NCBI GenBank assembly: GCA_029863245.1
Contig: JAOTVV010000007.1
Coordinates: 62,001-126,000 of the forward strand
Reading direction: 5' to 3'
Source of the DNA: Gemmatimonadota bacterium
GTDB taxonomy: Bacteria; Gemmatimonadota; Gemmatimonadetes; Gemmatimonadales; GWC2-71-9
DNA length: 64,000 nt
Numbering within the stretch: the first letter of the stretch is position 1; each line of letters starts with the position of its first letter. Positions 1 to 8,726 of the stretch are shown here, piece by piece. The translations under genes and the position numbers were made by a program. The notes under the pieces are model-generated. The model did no database searches. It had not been told where the DNA came from and saw nothing but the letters and a program-made list of their open reading frames with translations.

Positions 1-954
1 TGCTCGCGTACGCCGATCCGCCAGGAGATCGGTGGCCCGCAACACGAACGAATCGCTCCCGGCGCCCGACCCGAACGACGTGATGAGTATCAAATCGTCG
101 GCCTCGGCCTCATCGAGGATGGCCGCGAGGCCGGTCGGCGACGATCCAGAATAGGTGTTGCCCATCGTCGGTACGATCCATCCCACCTCGAGTTGCTCGC
201 GCGTGAAGCCGAGCTGCTTCCCGACGGCCAGCGGGAACTTGCCATTCGGCATGTGGAACACCGCGTAGCGGAACGCAGCCGGTTCGAGTCCCGTCTTGTC
301 GAGAATGGCACGTGTGGCAGCCGTGACGTGTCGGAAGTACGCCGGTTCGCCGGTGAATCGGCCCCCGTGCCGAGGATAGAACTCGCCTTCGCGTCGCCAG
401 AAGTCCGGTGTGTCGCTGGTGTAGCTATACGTCTCGACCACATCGGCCAGGACATGTTGCCGCCCGAACAGAAAGGCGGCACCACCGGCCGAGGCCGAGT
501 ACTCCAGGGCATCGTTGGGGGCCCCCTGCGAGGTGTCGGCTCCGATCCCCATCGCATATTCGACGCGACCGGACTCGACCAGACCGAAGGCCACGAACAT
601 GGCTTCCGTGCCCGCTTTGCAGGCAAACTCGAAATCGGCGATATGCACCTCGGGTCCGATGCCGAGCGCTTCGGCCACCACGGTACCGCTAGGCTTGACC
701 GCATAGGGATGCGATTCGGAACCGATGTATAGCGCGCCGACCCGCTGGGGATCGACGCCGGCGCGCTCGAGGGCCGCGCGACCAGCGGCAACCGAGATCG
801 TGATCGTATCTTCGTCGAGGCCGGGAACGGACTTCTCTTCGAGGAGCAGGCCCCGGCGGATCGCAGCTGGGTCCTTTCCCCACTGCTTGGCAATCTCCTC
901 AGCCGTGACACGATTACGCGGGATGAACGCCCCGTAACCCACGATGCCAGCCAT
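1..954 (-). CDS. Hydroxymethylglutaryl-CoA synthase, archaeal/PksG type (3' end beyond window)
   Basis: Condenses acetyl-CoA with acetoacetyl-CoA to HMG-CoA, the first committed step of the mevalonate route, in the cytoplasm. The reading frame stays open for 318 codons to the window edge, so the C-terminus is missing. The thiolase-fold catalytic residues can be placed: Glu80 (IGSESHPYA), Cys112 (DFEFACKAGTE) and His234 (AVFHMPNGKFP), followed by the glycine-rich GNTYSGSSPTG. The spacing matches the Glu/Cys/His triad of characterised HMG-CoA synthases. The ATG follows a GGAGGCGA site. It is the last gene seen of the minus-strand run, 198 bp downstream of citF, so it may have its own promoter. 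Partner genes (acetoacetyl-CoA thiolase, DUF35 protein, HMG-CoA reductase) are not visible. A 3-ketoacyl-ACP synthase III homologue is the alternative, but less likely. Confidence 0.88.
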   Translation of the reverse strand, partial: MAGIVGYGAFIPRNRVTAEEIAKQWGKDPAAIRRGLLLEEKSVPGLDEDTITISVAAGRAALERAGVDPQRVGALYIGSESHPYAVKPSGTVVAEALGIGPEVHIADFEFACKAGTEAMFVAFGLVESGRVEYAMGIGADTSQGAPNDALEYSASAGGAAFLFGRQHVLADVVETYSYTSDTPDFWRREGEFYPRHGGRFTGEPAYFRHVTAATRAILDKTGLEPAAFRYAVFHMPNGKFPLAVGKQLGFTREQLEVGWIVPTMGNTYSGSSPTGLAAILDEAEADDLILITSFGSGAGSDSFVLRATDLLADRRTRA

Positions 955-1152
955 GTGCCTTCGCCTCCGGTGCAGAAGAGCGGGGACAAGAGCCATCGAC
1001 TTTCTATTAAGGAGGAGACGAGCGTGAAGAGGCGATGAAAGTGGCCTTAAGCGCGAGCCAACGCAGTATCGATGTCCAACCTGCACCGACGGCGGGGAGG
1101 CGCCGGGGGGAATTAGCCGATAGAAACCGTCAGCTTTCGAGTCGCTCCGGGA

Positions 1153-2721
1153 TCACCCGGGCACCCGCCACACGGTATCCAGCACCGTGCCGTCCACCCA
1201 CTTCACCACGGCCACCGGCTCGTCGCTGAGAGTCGGCTTTTCCGGTGGCCCACCCAGAATCCGCTCGACATCGTCCTTGATCGCTTCGATCGGCCGAAAC
1301 GGGAGATCGGAACCGCGCAGGCGATCGAGCAGGTCCTGCCGCCGCGGGTTGATCGCGATGCCCCGCTCCGTGACCACGACGTCGATGAGATCGCTGGGAC
1401 CGGTGATGGTGGTCACCTCGTCGACGATCACGGGGATGCGATCGCGGAAGGACGGAAGCGCGAGGATTGTGCATCCCGCCGTGAGGCAGTTCTGCCACCC
1501 CCCAATCCCGTGGAGCAGCAGGCCGTCGGAGTGCGTGACCACGTTGGCGTTGAAACCGATGTCGACCTCAGTGGCGCCGAGAACCACCGCGTCCACCATC
1601 GAGGCGAAGTTCCCCTTACCGTGGTAGTTGTAGGACGTGAACGGGGACGTCGGCACGTGCCGCGGATCGCTGGCGATCGACCTGACGCCGGCGAGGTCGA
1701 AGGTCTGACCGTCGAGGATGTAATCCGTGAGGCCGGCCCGAAGCAGATCGACGAGGTACGTGGTGGAGCCACCGCGAACGAACCGCGCCCGGACACCGGC
1801 CTGCTGCATCATCTCCTTGAGATACTGCACGAACGCGAGCGCGATGCCCCCGGCCCCAGCCTGAAACGAGAAGCCGGGACGCATGATTCCCGAATCGCGG
1901 AGCAACCGAGCCACATATTCCGCGATGAGCAAGCGATCGGGGCTGCGGGTGATCTCCGTGGTCCCGGACACGATCTTCGACGGGTCACCGACCGAGTCCA
2001 CTTCCACGACGAAATCCACGTTGTTGCCCTGGATCTGCCACGGCACGCAGGGAAACGGCACGAGGTTGTCCGTCACCACGATGACGTGGTCGGCGTATAT
2101 CGAGTCGGCCAGTGCGAAGCCCAGCGAGCCGCACGCCGACGGGCCGTGCGATCCGTCGCAATTCCCAAACGGATCGGCCGTCGGTGCCGCGATGACGGCG
2201 ATGTCCACTCGCACTTCGCCGTCTTGGATCGCTTGCCACCGACCGCCATGCGAGCGCAGCACTCCGAGGCCCCGCATCTTGCCGCGGGAACAGTACTCCC
2301 CCAGCGGGCCGTTCATGCTTCCCTCGATATGATGCACGACCCCGCGATCCATGAGATCGATGACGGGCTCGTGACAAGGAAACGACGCGCTGGGAAACCA
2401 CATCAGGTCCTTCGCACCCATCTCGGCGGCGGCGTTCAGCGTTGCGAGGGCGACCTTGTCTCCGTTGCGGAAGTGGTGGTGGGACGAGATCACCATGCCG
2501 TCGCGGACACCGCAGCGTTCCAGCGCGGTCCGGAGATCCGCGACGCGTTTGTCTCCCGTCTTGGGATAGTCCCGACACGAACGGAGTGGCGGCCCGTGTT
2601 TCGCCGCGTCGGCCGGAGCGAAGCCGTCGACACCCTGGTAGGGCGCCTGGTCTTTCCCGTTCACGACCATCGGTACCCGGCGTCCGGCGGCGTTCGCGAC
2701 CAGTTTGCCTTTGCGCGTCAT
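1153..2721 (-). CDS. citF: Citrate lyase alpha subunit (citrate:acyl-ACP transferase)
   Basis: Exchanges the acetyl group on the lyase ACP for citrate, giving citryl-ACP and free acetate; the beta subunit then cleaves citryl-ACP to oxaloacetate and acetyl-ACP. The 522 aa product fits the family length (about 510). It shows the family's SHHHFRNGD, GSMNGPLGEYCSRG, EITRSPDRLLIAEYVA and GFNANVVTHSDGLLLHGIGG blocks. The ATG at 2721 overlaps the TGA of the upstream citDE gene (ATGA), so the two are almost certainly translationally coupled. A longer reading frame exists upstream, but it runs through citDE in another frame and was not used. CitF proteins can also belong to citramalate lyase, so the true substrate depends on the neighbours, which here are aconitase and isocitrate dehydrogenase homologues. 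Confidence 0.9.
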   Translation of the reverse strand: MTRKGKLVANAAGRRVPMVVNGKDQAPYQGVDGFAPADAAKHGPPLRSCRDYPKTGDKRVADLRTALERCGVRDGMVISSHHHFRNGDKVALATLNAAAEMGAKDLMWFPSASFPCHEPVIDLMDRGVVHHIEGSMNGPLGEYCSRGKMRGLGVLRSHGGRWQAIQDGEVRVDIAVIAAPTADPFGNCDGSHGPSACGSLGFALADSIYADHVIVVTDNLVPFPCVPWQIQGNNVDFVVEVDSVGDPSKIVSGTTEITRSPDRLLIAEYVARLLRDSGIMRPGFSFQAGAGGIALAFVQYLKEMMQQAGVRARFVRGGSTTYLVDLLRAGLTDYILDGQTFDLAGVRSIASDPRHVPTSPFTSYNYHGKGNFASMVDAVVLGATEVDIGFNANVVTHSDGLLLHGIGGWQNCLTAGCTILALPSFRDRIPVIVDEVTTITGPSDLIDVVVTERGIAINPRRQDLLDRLRGSDLPFRPIEAIKDDVERILGGPPEKPTLSDEPVAVVKWVDGTVLDTVWRVPG

Positions 2722-3938
2722 GGGGTGCCTCCGTCTCTCCCGGCTTCCGGGAGGCGTCCGGAGCGACGGGCCACCGCGACCAGCCGTTGCGCTCGCAAGA
2801 CCACCGGGGGATCCACCATTCGGGTGCCCAGGCTCACGACACCCAGGCCCTTGGCCTGGGCCTCCTCGAATGCCGCCACGATCTGCAGCGCCTTCTCGAT
2901 CTCCTCGTCGCTCGGGGTGAACGCGGCATGGATGACCTGGACCTGGCGTGGATGGACACAACCCATCCCCTCGAACCCCATCCCCCTCGACCGCCGAGCC
3001 CATGCGGCCAGTCCGGCCTCGTCCCCGACGTCACCGAACACGGAGTCGATGGCCTGAACGCCGGCCGCTCGCGCCGCATTCACGAGCCGGGAGCGCGCAA
3101 AGAGCGACTCCGCACCATCGACCGTCTTCACGACGCCGAGGTCGGCCGTGTAGTCCTCCAACCCTATCGTCAGCGCCACGACCGCGTCCGTCGCTTTGGC
3201 GATGGCGTACGCGTGCTCCACGCCCCGTGCCGATTCGATGATCGGCATGAGCCAGATGGGACGGTCGTTCCCGGCAGCCTGCTGGATCTCGAGGATGCGC
3301 TCGTGCACCTGCCGGACCTGTTCCAGCTGCTCAGTCTTGGGAATGAGGATGAGATCCGGCTCCTCGGGAATGACGGCATCGAGGTCTTCGAAACCCATGG
3401 GCAGCTGATTGATGCGCACCATCCGTTCGGCCGCGCCGAAATCCACCGACCGGAGCGCGTTCCGGACTAGCAGCCTGGCCGCGTCCTTCTCCGCTGGATG
3501 GACGGAGTCCTCGAGGTCCAGAATGACGGCGTCGGGTTGGTACAGGCCGGCATTGACCATGAACTTGGGTTCGTTCCCCGGCAGGTAGAGCCGCGAGCGC
3601 CGCAGGCGGGTCTTGGGAGACGGGTCCGCCGTCACCACTGTTCTGGCTGGCCGGGCGTCGCCCGCCCGCTCCACCCCGGCCCGACGCAGAGCCGCCTCCA
3701 CTCGGGCCGCAATGGTGAACGGCAGGGCCCCCGTGTCGTCGATCCGCACGCGGACGTGCTTGACTCCCAAGGCGTCGAGGACGGTCACGGCCCCGTGCTC
3801 GATGGACCGCCCATAGAAGGTGGCGACCCTGGAGGCGACGTCGATGTCCTGCCCCCCCGACCGTGTCAGCTCGACGGCGACATGGAGGTCGGACCGGACG
3901 TCGTCGCCCTGACGACCAGCCGCACCGCGTGCGGACAT
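2718..3938 (-). CDS. Fused citrate lyase ACP (gamma, CitD) and beta subunit (CitE)
   Basis: A single 406 aa protein. Residues 1-90 resemble CitD, the acyl carrier protein of citrate lyase (VLDALGVKHVRVRIDDTGAL and AARVEAALRRAG match its C-terminal half). Residues 113-400 are CitE, the citryl-ACP oxaloacetate lyase (RSRLYLPGNEPKF, VILDLEDSVHPAEKD, MPIIESARGV, GCVHPRQV). The two subunits are normally separate genes. The serine that carries the phosphoribosyl-dephospho-CoA arm in known CitD sits in an E-S-(S/G)-D motif; here the aligned stretch reads V-R-S-D, so the only candidate, Ser16, is shifted by one residue. The ATG follows GGAGGATTGC. Its stop overlaps the citF start, and the gene lies 9 bp after the isocitrate dehydrogenase homologue. 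No citC, citX or citG is seen nearby. Confidence 0.86.
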   Translation of the reverse strand: MSARGAAGRQGDDVRSDLHVAVELTRSGGQDIDVASRVATFYGRSIEHGAVTVLDALGVKHVRVRIDDTGALPFTIAARVEAALRRAGVERAGDARPARTVVTADPSPKTRLRRSRLYLPGNEPKFMVNAGLYQPDAVILDLEDSVHPAEKDAARLLVRNALRSVDFGAAERMVRINQLPMGFEDLDAVIPEEPDLILIPKTEQLEQVRQVHERILEIQQAAGNDRPIWLMPIIESARGVEHAYAIAKATDAVVALTIGLEDYTADLGVVKTVDGAESLFARSRLVNAARAAGVQAIDSVFGDVGDEAGLAAWARRSRGMGFEGMGCVHPRQVQVIHAAFTPSDEEIEKALQIVAAFEEAQAKGLGVVSLGTRMVDPPVVLRAQRLVAVARRSGRLPEAGRDGGTP

Positions 3939-3947
3939 GCAATCCTC

Positions 3948-5135
3948 CTAGGCCAGCACGCCGAGGATCGCGTCGGTCAGCTGCGTGGTCGTCGCTGCGC
4001 CGCGCCGCGTCACGTCGGGGCCGCCCGGCAGACGGAGCATGTCGTAGGTTCGCACCTTCCCCTCCCGCACCACGCGCGCCACCGCGGTTCGGACCCGCTC
4101 GGCCTTTTCGCTCTCGCCGACGTGCTCCAGGAGCATTGCGCCGCTCAGGATCATGGCAATCGGGTTCACGATGGGTGGATCCAGCTCCGCGTACTTCGGC
4201 GCCGACCCGTGGGTCGGCTCGAACACGGCGACGTCGTCACCGATGTTTCCCGAACACGCAAAACCAAGCCCTCCGACGAGCCCGGCGAACGCATCCGAGA
4301 TGATGTCACCAAACAGGTTCCCGGCCACGAGCACGCTATAGTCTTCGGGGTTCTTGGTGAGCCACATCATCTGCGCATCGATGTTCGTCGACCACAGCTT
4401 GATGTCTGGGAAGTTGGCATGCACGTCTCGAGCCACGTCTTCCATCATTCCCGACGTCTCGCGGAGCACGTTCGGCTTCTCGCACACCGTCACCGATGGA
4501 TAGCCGTGACGCTTCGCGTATTCGAACGCGGCCCGCACGATGCGGCGGCACGCGTTTCGCGTGAACAGCCGCACCGAAATTGCGACGTCCTCCCCCAGCA
4601 CGTCCGCGAACGGCTTGTACTTAGGGTGCATACCCAGCGCGTTCCGCACCACCTGCGGCGGGTCGGTCCACTCGATGCCACAGTAGAGACCCTCGGTGTT
4701 TTGGCGGAAGATCACAGCGTCCACGTTCGGCTCTTCGTGCCCCCCATCGGGAGTCTGCCGCACAAAGTTCAGTGGGTTGCCGGGGAACGACCGGCAGGGA
4801 CGCACGCATACGTCGAGGTTGAAGATCTGTCGCATTCCCACGATGGGGCTGAAGTACTCGTGTCCCTTGCCGCGCAGCTCGGGCCGAAGCTCCATAGCGG
4901 CCTCCTTCTTCGGTTTCGACGTGATCGCGCCGAAGAGGCCCAGTTGGTGCTCTCGTAACAGGTCGACGGTTCGTTCAGGGAGCGGATTCCCTTCCGTGAT
5001 CCAGAACTCCCACCCAATGTCCCCATGCACGTACTCTGCGTCGAACCCAACCTGGCACAGGACCCGTACCGCTTCCGGCAAGACCAGCTGCCCGATGCCG
5101 TCCCCCGGCATCGCCACCACCGTGTGCTTCGCCAT
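3948..5135 (-). CDS. Isocitrate/isopropylmalate dehydrogenase family enzyme, probable isocitrate dehydrogenase
   Basis: Beta-decarboxylating dehydrogenase of 395 aa; it would interconvert isocitrate and 2-oxoglutarate, in either direction. The N-terminus (VVAMPGDGIGQLVLPEAVRVL), the substrate loop around Ser96 and Arg102, the LFGDIISDAFAGLVGG block and the coenzyme loop EPTHGSAPKYAE are typical. Ser and Arg of the E. coli SxNxxxR substrate motif are kept, but the Asn position is Ile98, as in variant family members. The coenzyme loop has Lys-Tyr, as in NADP-dependent E. coli enzyme, so NAD versus NADP is not settled. The gene lies 58 bp after aconitase and 9 bp before citDE, which argues for isocitrate. 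Homoisocitrate, isopropylmalate or tartrate dehydrogenase are the alternatives. Confidence 0.78.
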   Translation of the reverse strand: MAKHTVVAMPGDGIGQLVLPEAVRVLCQVGFDAEYVHGDIGWEFWITEGNPLPERTVDLLREHQLGLFGAITSKPKKEAAMELRPELRGKGHEYFSPIVGMRQIFNLDVCVRPCRSFPGNPLNFVRQTPDGGHEEPNVDAVIFRQNTEGLYCGIEWTDPPQVVRNALGMHPKYKPFADVLGEDVAISVRLFTRNACRRIVRAAFEYAKRHGYPSVTVCEKPNVLRETSGMMEDVARDVHANFPDIKLWSTNIDAQMMWLTKNPEDYSVLVAGNLFGDIISDAFAGLVGGLGFACSGNIGDDVAVFEPTHGSAPKYAELDPPIVNPIAMILSGAMLLEHVGESEKAERVRTAVARVVREGKVRTYDMLRLPGGPDVTRRGAATTTQLTDAILGVLA

Positions 5136-5193
5136 GCTCGTTCTTCCTCCCGTCCCACTTTGGGCGCCGACCCGTTCGCGGCGTATCGACCGA

Positions 5194-7140
5194 TCACTGC
5201 AATCCGAGCTTCTTGCGTACCTGCTGCTCTACACCACCTGCGATGACGAGCGCCTGGGGAACGTCCCCGAGCGCTGGAAACGCGAAAGTTTCATCCCGAT
5301 ACGTGACCGTACCTCGGACGAAATCGACTACGATGTCGTCCCCCGGGATGATGGTCGGGACGCCATCCCGGATCTGGTCGGCATGGATCGTCTTGAGCCT
5401 GCGTACCAGCTCGGGGCACTCGATGCAGGGATACCCGTTGTTGTACGCGTTGCGCAGATACGTCTGGGAAAAACTCCCGGCGATCACCACGGGGATCCCC
5501 TTGGCTTGGAGGGCCGTCGCAGCCTGTTCCCGCGACGAGCCCGTGCCGAAGTTTCGCCCACCCACGAGAATGTCCCCGGCGATCGTCGCGGCGGCAAACC
5601 CCGGATCGTAGTTCTCCATGACGACCTTGGCCATCTCCGCCCGAGTCATGCCCTCACGATACGTGTAATCCTTCCCGTAGATCCCGTCCGTATTGAGGTT
5701 GTCTTGCGCAACGAGCACCAGGCGGCCCTCGAGGCGCGCCGGGAAGCCCTCCCGGATCGTCACGGACTCGGACGGTGTCGACGGCGCTGACCGTTCAACG
5801 TAGCGCCGCTCCGGCCGCGAGCCGCTGGTCAGCGTGGGACCCGTGATGTACCCGGCGATCGCCGACGCCACCACCACCTCGGGGCTCGCGAGATACGCCT
5901 GCGCGTCCCGCGATCCCATGCGTCCTTTGAAGTTGCGATTGGTGGCCGAGATGCCCACTTCTCCAGCTTCGAGCAGCCCGGTGCCAAGCCCAATGCAGGG
6001 GCCACAACCGGACGGCAGCGGCACCGCTCCCGCCTCGATCAGGGCTCCCCAGGCGCCCGACTCCTCGGCGGCTTCCTGCACTTCCTTGCTCGCGGCGGCA
6101 ACGTAGAGCTCGACGCCGGTCGCCACCTTCCTACCGCGCACGACACGAGCGGCGGCTTCGAGGTCGTCCAGCCGGCTGTTCACGCACGACACCAAATACG
6201 CCTTCTGGATCGCGATCCTCTCCGCGTCGATCTCGGCCACGGAGCGCATCGTGAACACCGTGTCCGGTCCCGAGACGTGGGGACTGACGTCCCCCAGATC
6301 GAGCTCGATGCGTGCCGCGTAGGTGGCGTCAGGGTCCGGCACTGGCGGGTTGCGGCGCCATGCCTCGACCTCGGCCGCCGTGAACCGCTCGATCCCCGAT
6401 GCCGCCAGCAGTTCCCGGCGGCCCTCCAGATACCGGAGCGTCACCTGATCGACCGGGAACCACCCAACCAACGCGCCCCACTCGGTCGTCATGTTGGCGA
6501 TCGCCATCCGAGCCTCGATTCCGAGGCCCGCGACACCGTGACCAGCGAACTCAACCACGGCGTTCAGGACTTCTCCCTGGTTGTAGAGACCGCACAGGGT
6601 GACGATCACGTCTTTGCCCGTGGCCCCGTCGTGGAGCTCGCCCTCGAGCACGACCTGCACGGTCCGTGGGATCTGCCACCAGAACTCGCCGGTGGCCCAG
6701 ATGGCGGCCGCGTCGGTGCGCACCACGGGCGTTCCCAGGGCACCGACGGCTCCGTACATGTTCGCGTGGGAGTCGGACGCTACGACCAGCGCCCCGGGAA
6801 CAGCGTACCCCTCCGCCACGATGATCTGATGTCCGATGCCGGTTCCGGCAGGATAGAAGACGATCCCGTGCTTGGCCGCGAACGCCTCGATGTCGCGATA
6901 CTTGGCGAGGTTGCTCGCCTCGGTGTTCTGGATGTCGTGATCGAGTGCGAACACCGGTTGGCGCGCATCGTGGATGCGAAAGGCACCAATGGTCGCGAAC
7001 TTCTTCATCACCGCGGCGGTGTTGTCGTGGGTCATGACGTGTCGCGGCCGGAGCGAGACCACGTCGCCGGGTCGCAATGGGCGCTTGGGACCCGCCGTCA
7101 TGTGCGCCCGCGCGATCTTCTCGACGATCGTCTGGCCCAT
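5194..7140 (-). CDS. Aconitate hydratase (aconitase/homoaconitase family)
   Basis: Isomerises citrate and isocitrate through cis-aconitate with a [4Fe-4S] cluster. The 648 aa protein carries the cluster cysteines Cys319 (SCVNSR), Cys379 and Cys382 (SGCGPCIGLG), the substrate segments ASDSHANMYGAVGALGTP and ATNRNFKGRMGS, and the C-terminal swivel domain with GGRNFGTGSSREQAA. The ATG at 7140 follows GAGGAACGAGC; an upstream in-frame extension of 77 codons runs across the end of the preceding gene and is not used. The length and domain order are those of the shorter aconitase/homoaconitase branch, not the 890 aa AcnA type. Between the PrpD-like gene and the isocitrate dehydrogenase homologue, aconitase is the best reading; homoaconitase or methylaconitate hydratase remain possible. 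Confidence 0.82.
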   Translation of the reverse strand: MGQTIVEKIARAHMTAGPKRPLRPGDVVSLRPRHVMTHDNTAAVMKKFATIGAFRIHDARQPVFALDHDIQNTEASNLAKYRDIEAFAAKHGIVFYPAGTGIGHQIIVAEGYAVPGALVVASDSHANMYGAVGALGTPVVRTDAAAIWATGEFWWQIPRTVQVVLEGELHDGATGKDVIVTLCGLYNQGEVLNAVVEFAGHGVAGLGIEARMAIANMTTEWGALVGWFPVDQVTLRYLEGRRELLAASGIERFTAAEVEAWRRNPPVPDPDATYAARIELDLGDVSPHVSGPDTVFTMRSVAEIDAERIAIQKAYLVSCVNSRLDDLEAAARVVRGRKVATGVELYVAAASKEVQEAAEESGAWGALIEAGAVPLPSGCGPCIGLGTGLLEAGEVGISATNRNFKGRMGSRDAQAYLASPEVVVASAIAGYITGPTLTSGSRPERRYVERSAPSTPSESVTIREGFPARLEGRLVLVAQDNLNTDGIYGKDYTYREGMTRAEMAKVVMENYDPGFAAATIAGDILVGGRNFGTGSSREQAATALQAKGIPVVIAGSFSQTYLRNAYNNGYPCIECPELVRRLKTIHADQIRDGVPTIIPGDDIVVDFVRGTVTYRDETFAFPALGDVPQALVIAGGVEQQVRKKLGLQ

Positions 7141-7199
7141 GCTCGTTCCTCGACCTTCCAGTTCTGAGCGGAACGCGCGTTCCCCCCGCGGCTTCCGTG

Positions 7200-8687
7200 T
7201 TATCGCCGTGGGTGACTCCGCTTGGATCCCTTCTTGACCGGGCGCTTGGTACGCTTCGTTGTACCGGCCCCCGCGGTGCCCGCACCGCGCCTCCGACCTG
7301 TCGACCCGGATCCGTCGGCGGTGCACAACGTCATCAGTTCCGAAATGGACCTCGCCTTTTCGAGATTCCACACCGCAGCCTTGAGCCGGCGGCGGGCAGC
7401 AGCCGACAACACCGGCGCCGCCAGCGCATCGAACTTCTCCTCGATCTCGCCGTCGCTCAGCGGATTGCGCGGATCACCCTTGGGGTAGTCCAGACTCTTC
7501 TCGAGGGATCGCCCATCCGTAGTCTCGATCCGCACCACCACGCGTTGGAGCTTCGGGAACACCCGCTCGATCTCGGCGTCGGCGACGACTTCAACTTTCT
7601 TGAGCTGAGCCCGGATGCGCGGGTCCATGATCTTGTCCGGCTCGAACTGCGCAGGCGTGACCTGTCGGTCCACCAGGGCCGCCGCGATGACGTAGGGCAG
7701 ACTGTGATCCGCGGTTTCCTTGGACCGCGGATCGTACTTCGATGGATCCGCGAGGATGTCGGCCGCCCGAGCCAGAGACCGAATGTGGATCTTGGTCACC
7801 GCCTCGGGAGCGAGGTCGTGCGTACGAACGAGATCGAGCACGGCCGAGATCGGCGCATGGGTCAGTGCTTCGGTGGGAAACGCCTTCATGCCGCACCGTT
7901 CGATGCGCCAACTTTCCCCCAATCCATCCACCAGGACGCCCAGCTTCCACTCCGGCCCCAGACAGTGAGCCAGGCCCTCTTTGCCGTCGATCACATGCTC
8001 GGGGCCGGTGTACCCTCGGCCGGCGAGCAGGGCCGCCAGCACGCCGCTCTGCGTCGCCATCGGGTCGACGGTGTTCTTCATCATCGTGAGCTTGCCCGCC
8101 GTCACCGCGCCCAGCGTCGCGTGACGTGATGCCGAAATGCCGATCGCGTGTTGAATCCGCTCCCAGGAGAGGTCGAGCATCCGGCCCGCCACGATCGGCG
8201 ACACAAACGCCGTGAGCGTCGCGTGGTGCCATCCCCGCTCCCTGATGCCCGGGAACGCCGCCTCGCACAGGCGCATCTCGAACTCGTGACCGAGCACGAT
8301 GCCGACGACGAGTTCCCTCCCGGACTTCCTGGCGCGCTCACCGCAGGCCATGGCGGCCGGAATGATGTCCGACGGGTGCGAGGGGTCCTGCTGCCAGTAG
8401 ATGTCGTTGTAGTCCATCACGCGGACCATCAACGCATTGGCGAGCGCCGCCGAGACGACGTCCATCCGGACCCCGCTGCCGATGACCGTTGCCGGCCCAG
8501 CGCCTGCGACTTCGCTCAGCACGTCGAGCGCGATCCGCACGTCTTCCTGGCGGTAGCCGCCAAGGGCGCAGCCGATCGAGTCGAGCAGATACCGCTTCGC
8601 CTCGTGCACGGCCTGCGCTCCGATACTCTCGAACCGCAGACCGGCGGCCCAGCGTGCCATGGTTGCGGTGATGGTCTTCTGCGACAC
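7200..8687 (-). CDS. MmgE/PrpD family dehydratase/decarboxylase with a basic C-terminal tail
   Basis: A 495 aa member of the family that includes 2-methylcitrate dehydratase (PrpD), MmgE and cis-aconitate decarboxylase. Family features are the N-terminal helical domain (AKRYLLDSIGCALGG), the active-site region DYNDIYWQQDPSHPSDIIPAA with its Asp/His pair, and the GISASRHATLGAVTAGKLTMMKN block. The last 35-40 residues form an Arg/Lys/Gly/Thr-rich low-complexity tail (for example KRTKRPVKKGSKR) that the core family lacks. It sits 59 bp upstream of aconitase and would handle a related tricarboxylate, such as 2-methylcitrate, citrate or cis-aconitate. No prpC (methylcitrate synthase) or prpB is visible, so a full methylcitrate cycle is not supported here. 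Confidence 0.8.
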   Translation of the reverse strand: MSQKTITATMARWAAGLRFESIGAQAVHEAKRYLLDSIGCALGGYRQEDVRIALDVLSEVAGAGPATVIGSGVRMDVVSAALANALMVRVMDYNDIYWQQDPSHPSDIIPAAMACGERARKSGRELVVGIVLGHEFEMRLCEAAFPGIRERGWHHATLTAFVSPIVAGRMLDLSWERIQHAIGISASRHATLGAVTAGKLTMMKNTVDPMATQSGVLAALLAGRGYTGPEHVIDGKEGLAHCLGPEWKLGVLVDGLGESWRIERCGMKAFPTEALTHAPISAVLDLVRTHDLAPEAVTKIHIRSLARAADILADPSKYDPRSKETADHSLPYVIAAALVDRQVTPAQFEPDKIMDPRIRAQLKKVEVVADAEIERVFPKLQRVVVRIETTDGRSLEKSLDYPKGDPRNPLSDGEIEEKFDALAAPVLSAAARRRLKAAVWNLEKARSISELMTLCTADGSGSTGRRRGAGTAGAGTTKRTKRPVKKGSKRSHPRR

Positions 8688-8726
8688 CTCGTTCCCTCCC
8701 CGGTCGGCTTCTGATCGGGACGGCGC

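Noticed and set aside
281-293. A tRNA T-arm-like sequence (GGTTCGAGTCCCG)
   Set aside because: It lies inside the HMG-CoA synthase coding sequence and no acceptor stem, anticodon arm or CCA end can be drawn around it.
1023-1229. A plus-strand small frame after an AAGGAGGAG sequence near 1012
   Set aside because: The codon nearest the site opens only a four-codon frame, and the 64-codon frame at 1035 runs into the 3' end of citF with no domain.
1153-3003. A 616-codon version of CitF with a longer N-terminus
   Set aside because: The extra residues read through citDE in the wrong frame; the ATG at 2721 gives the family length and a coupled ATGA start.
1510-3470. Long open frames on the plus strand opposite citF and citDE
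   Set aside because: They are antisense to genes with clear homology, have no family resemblance and arise from the high GC content and codon bias.
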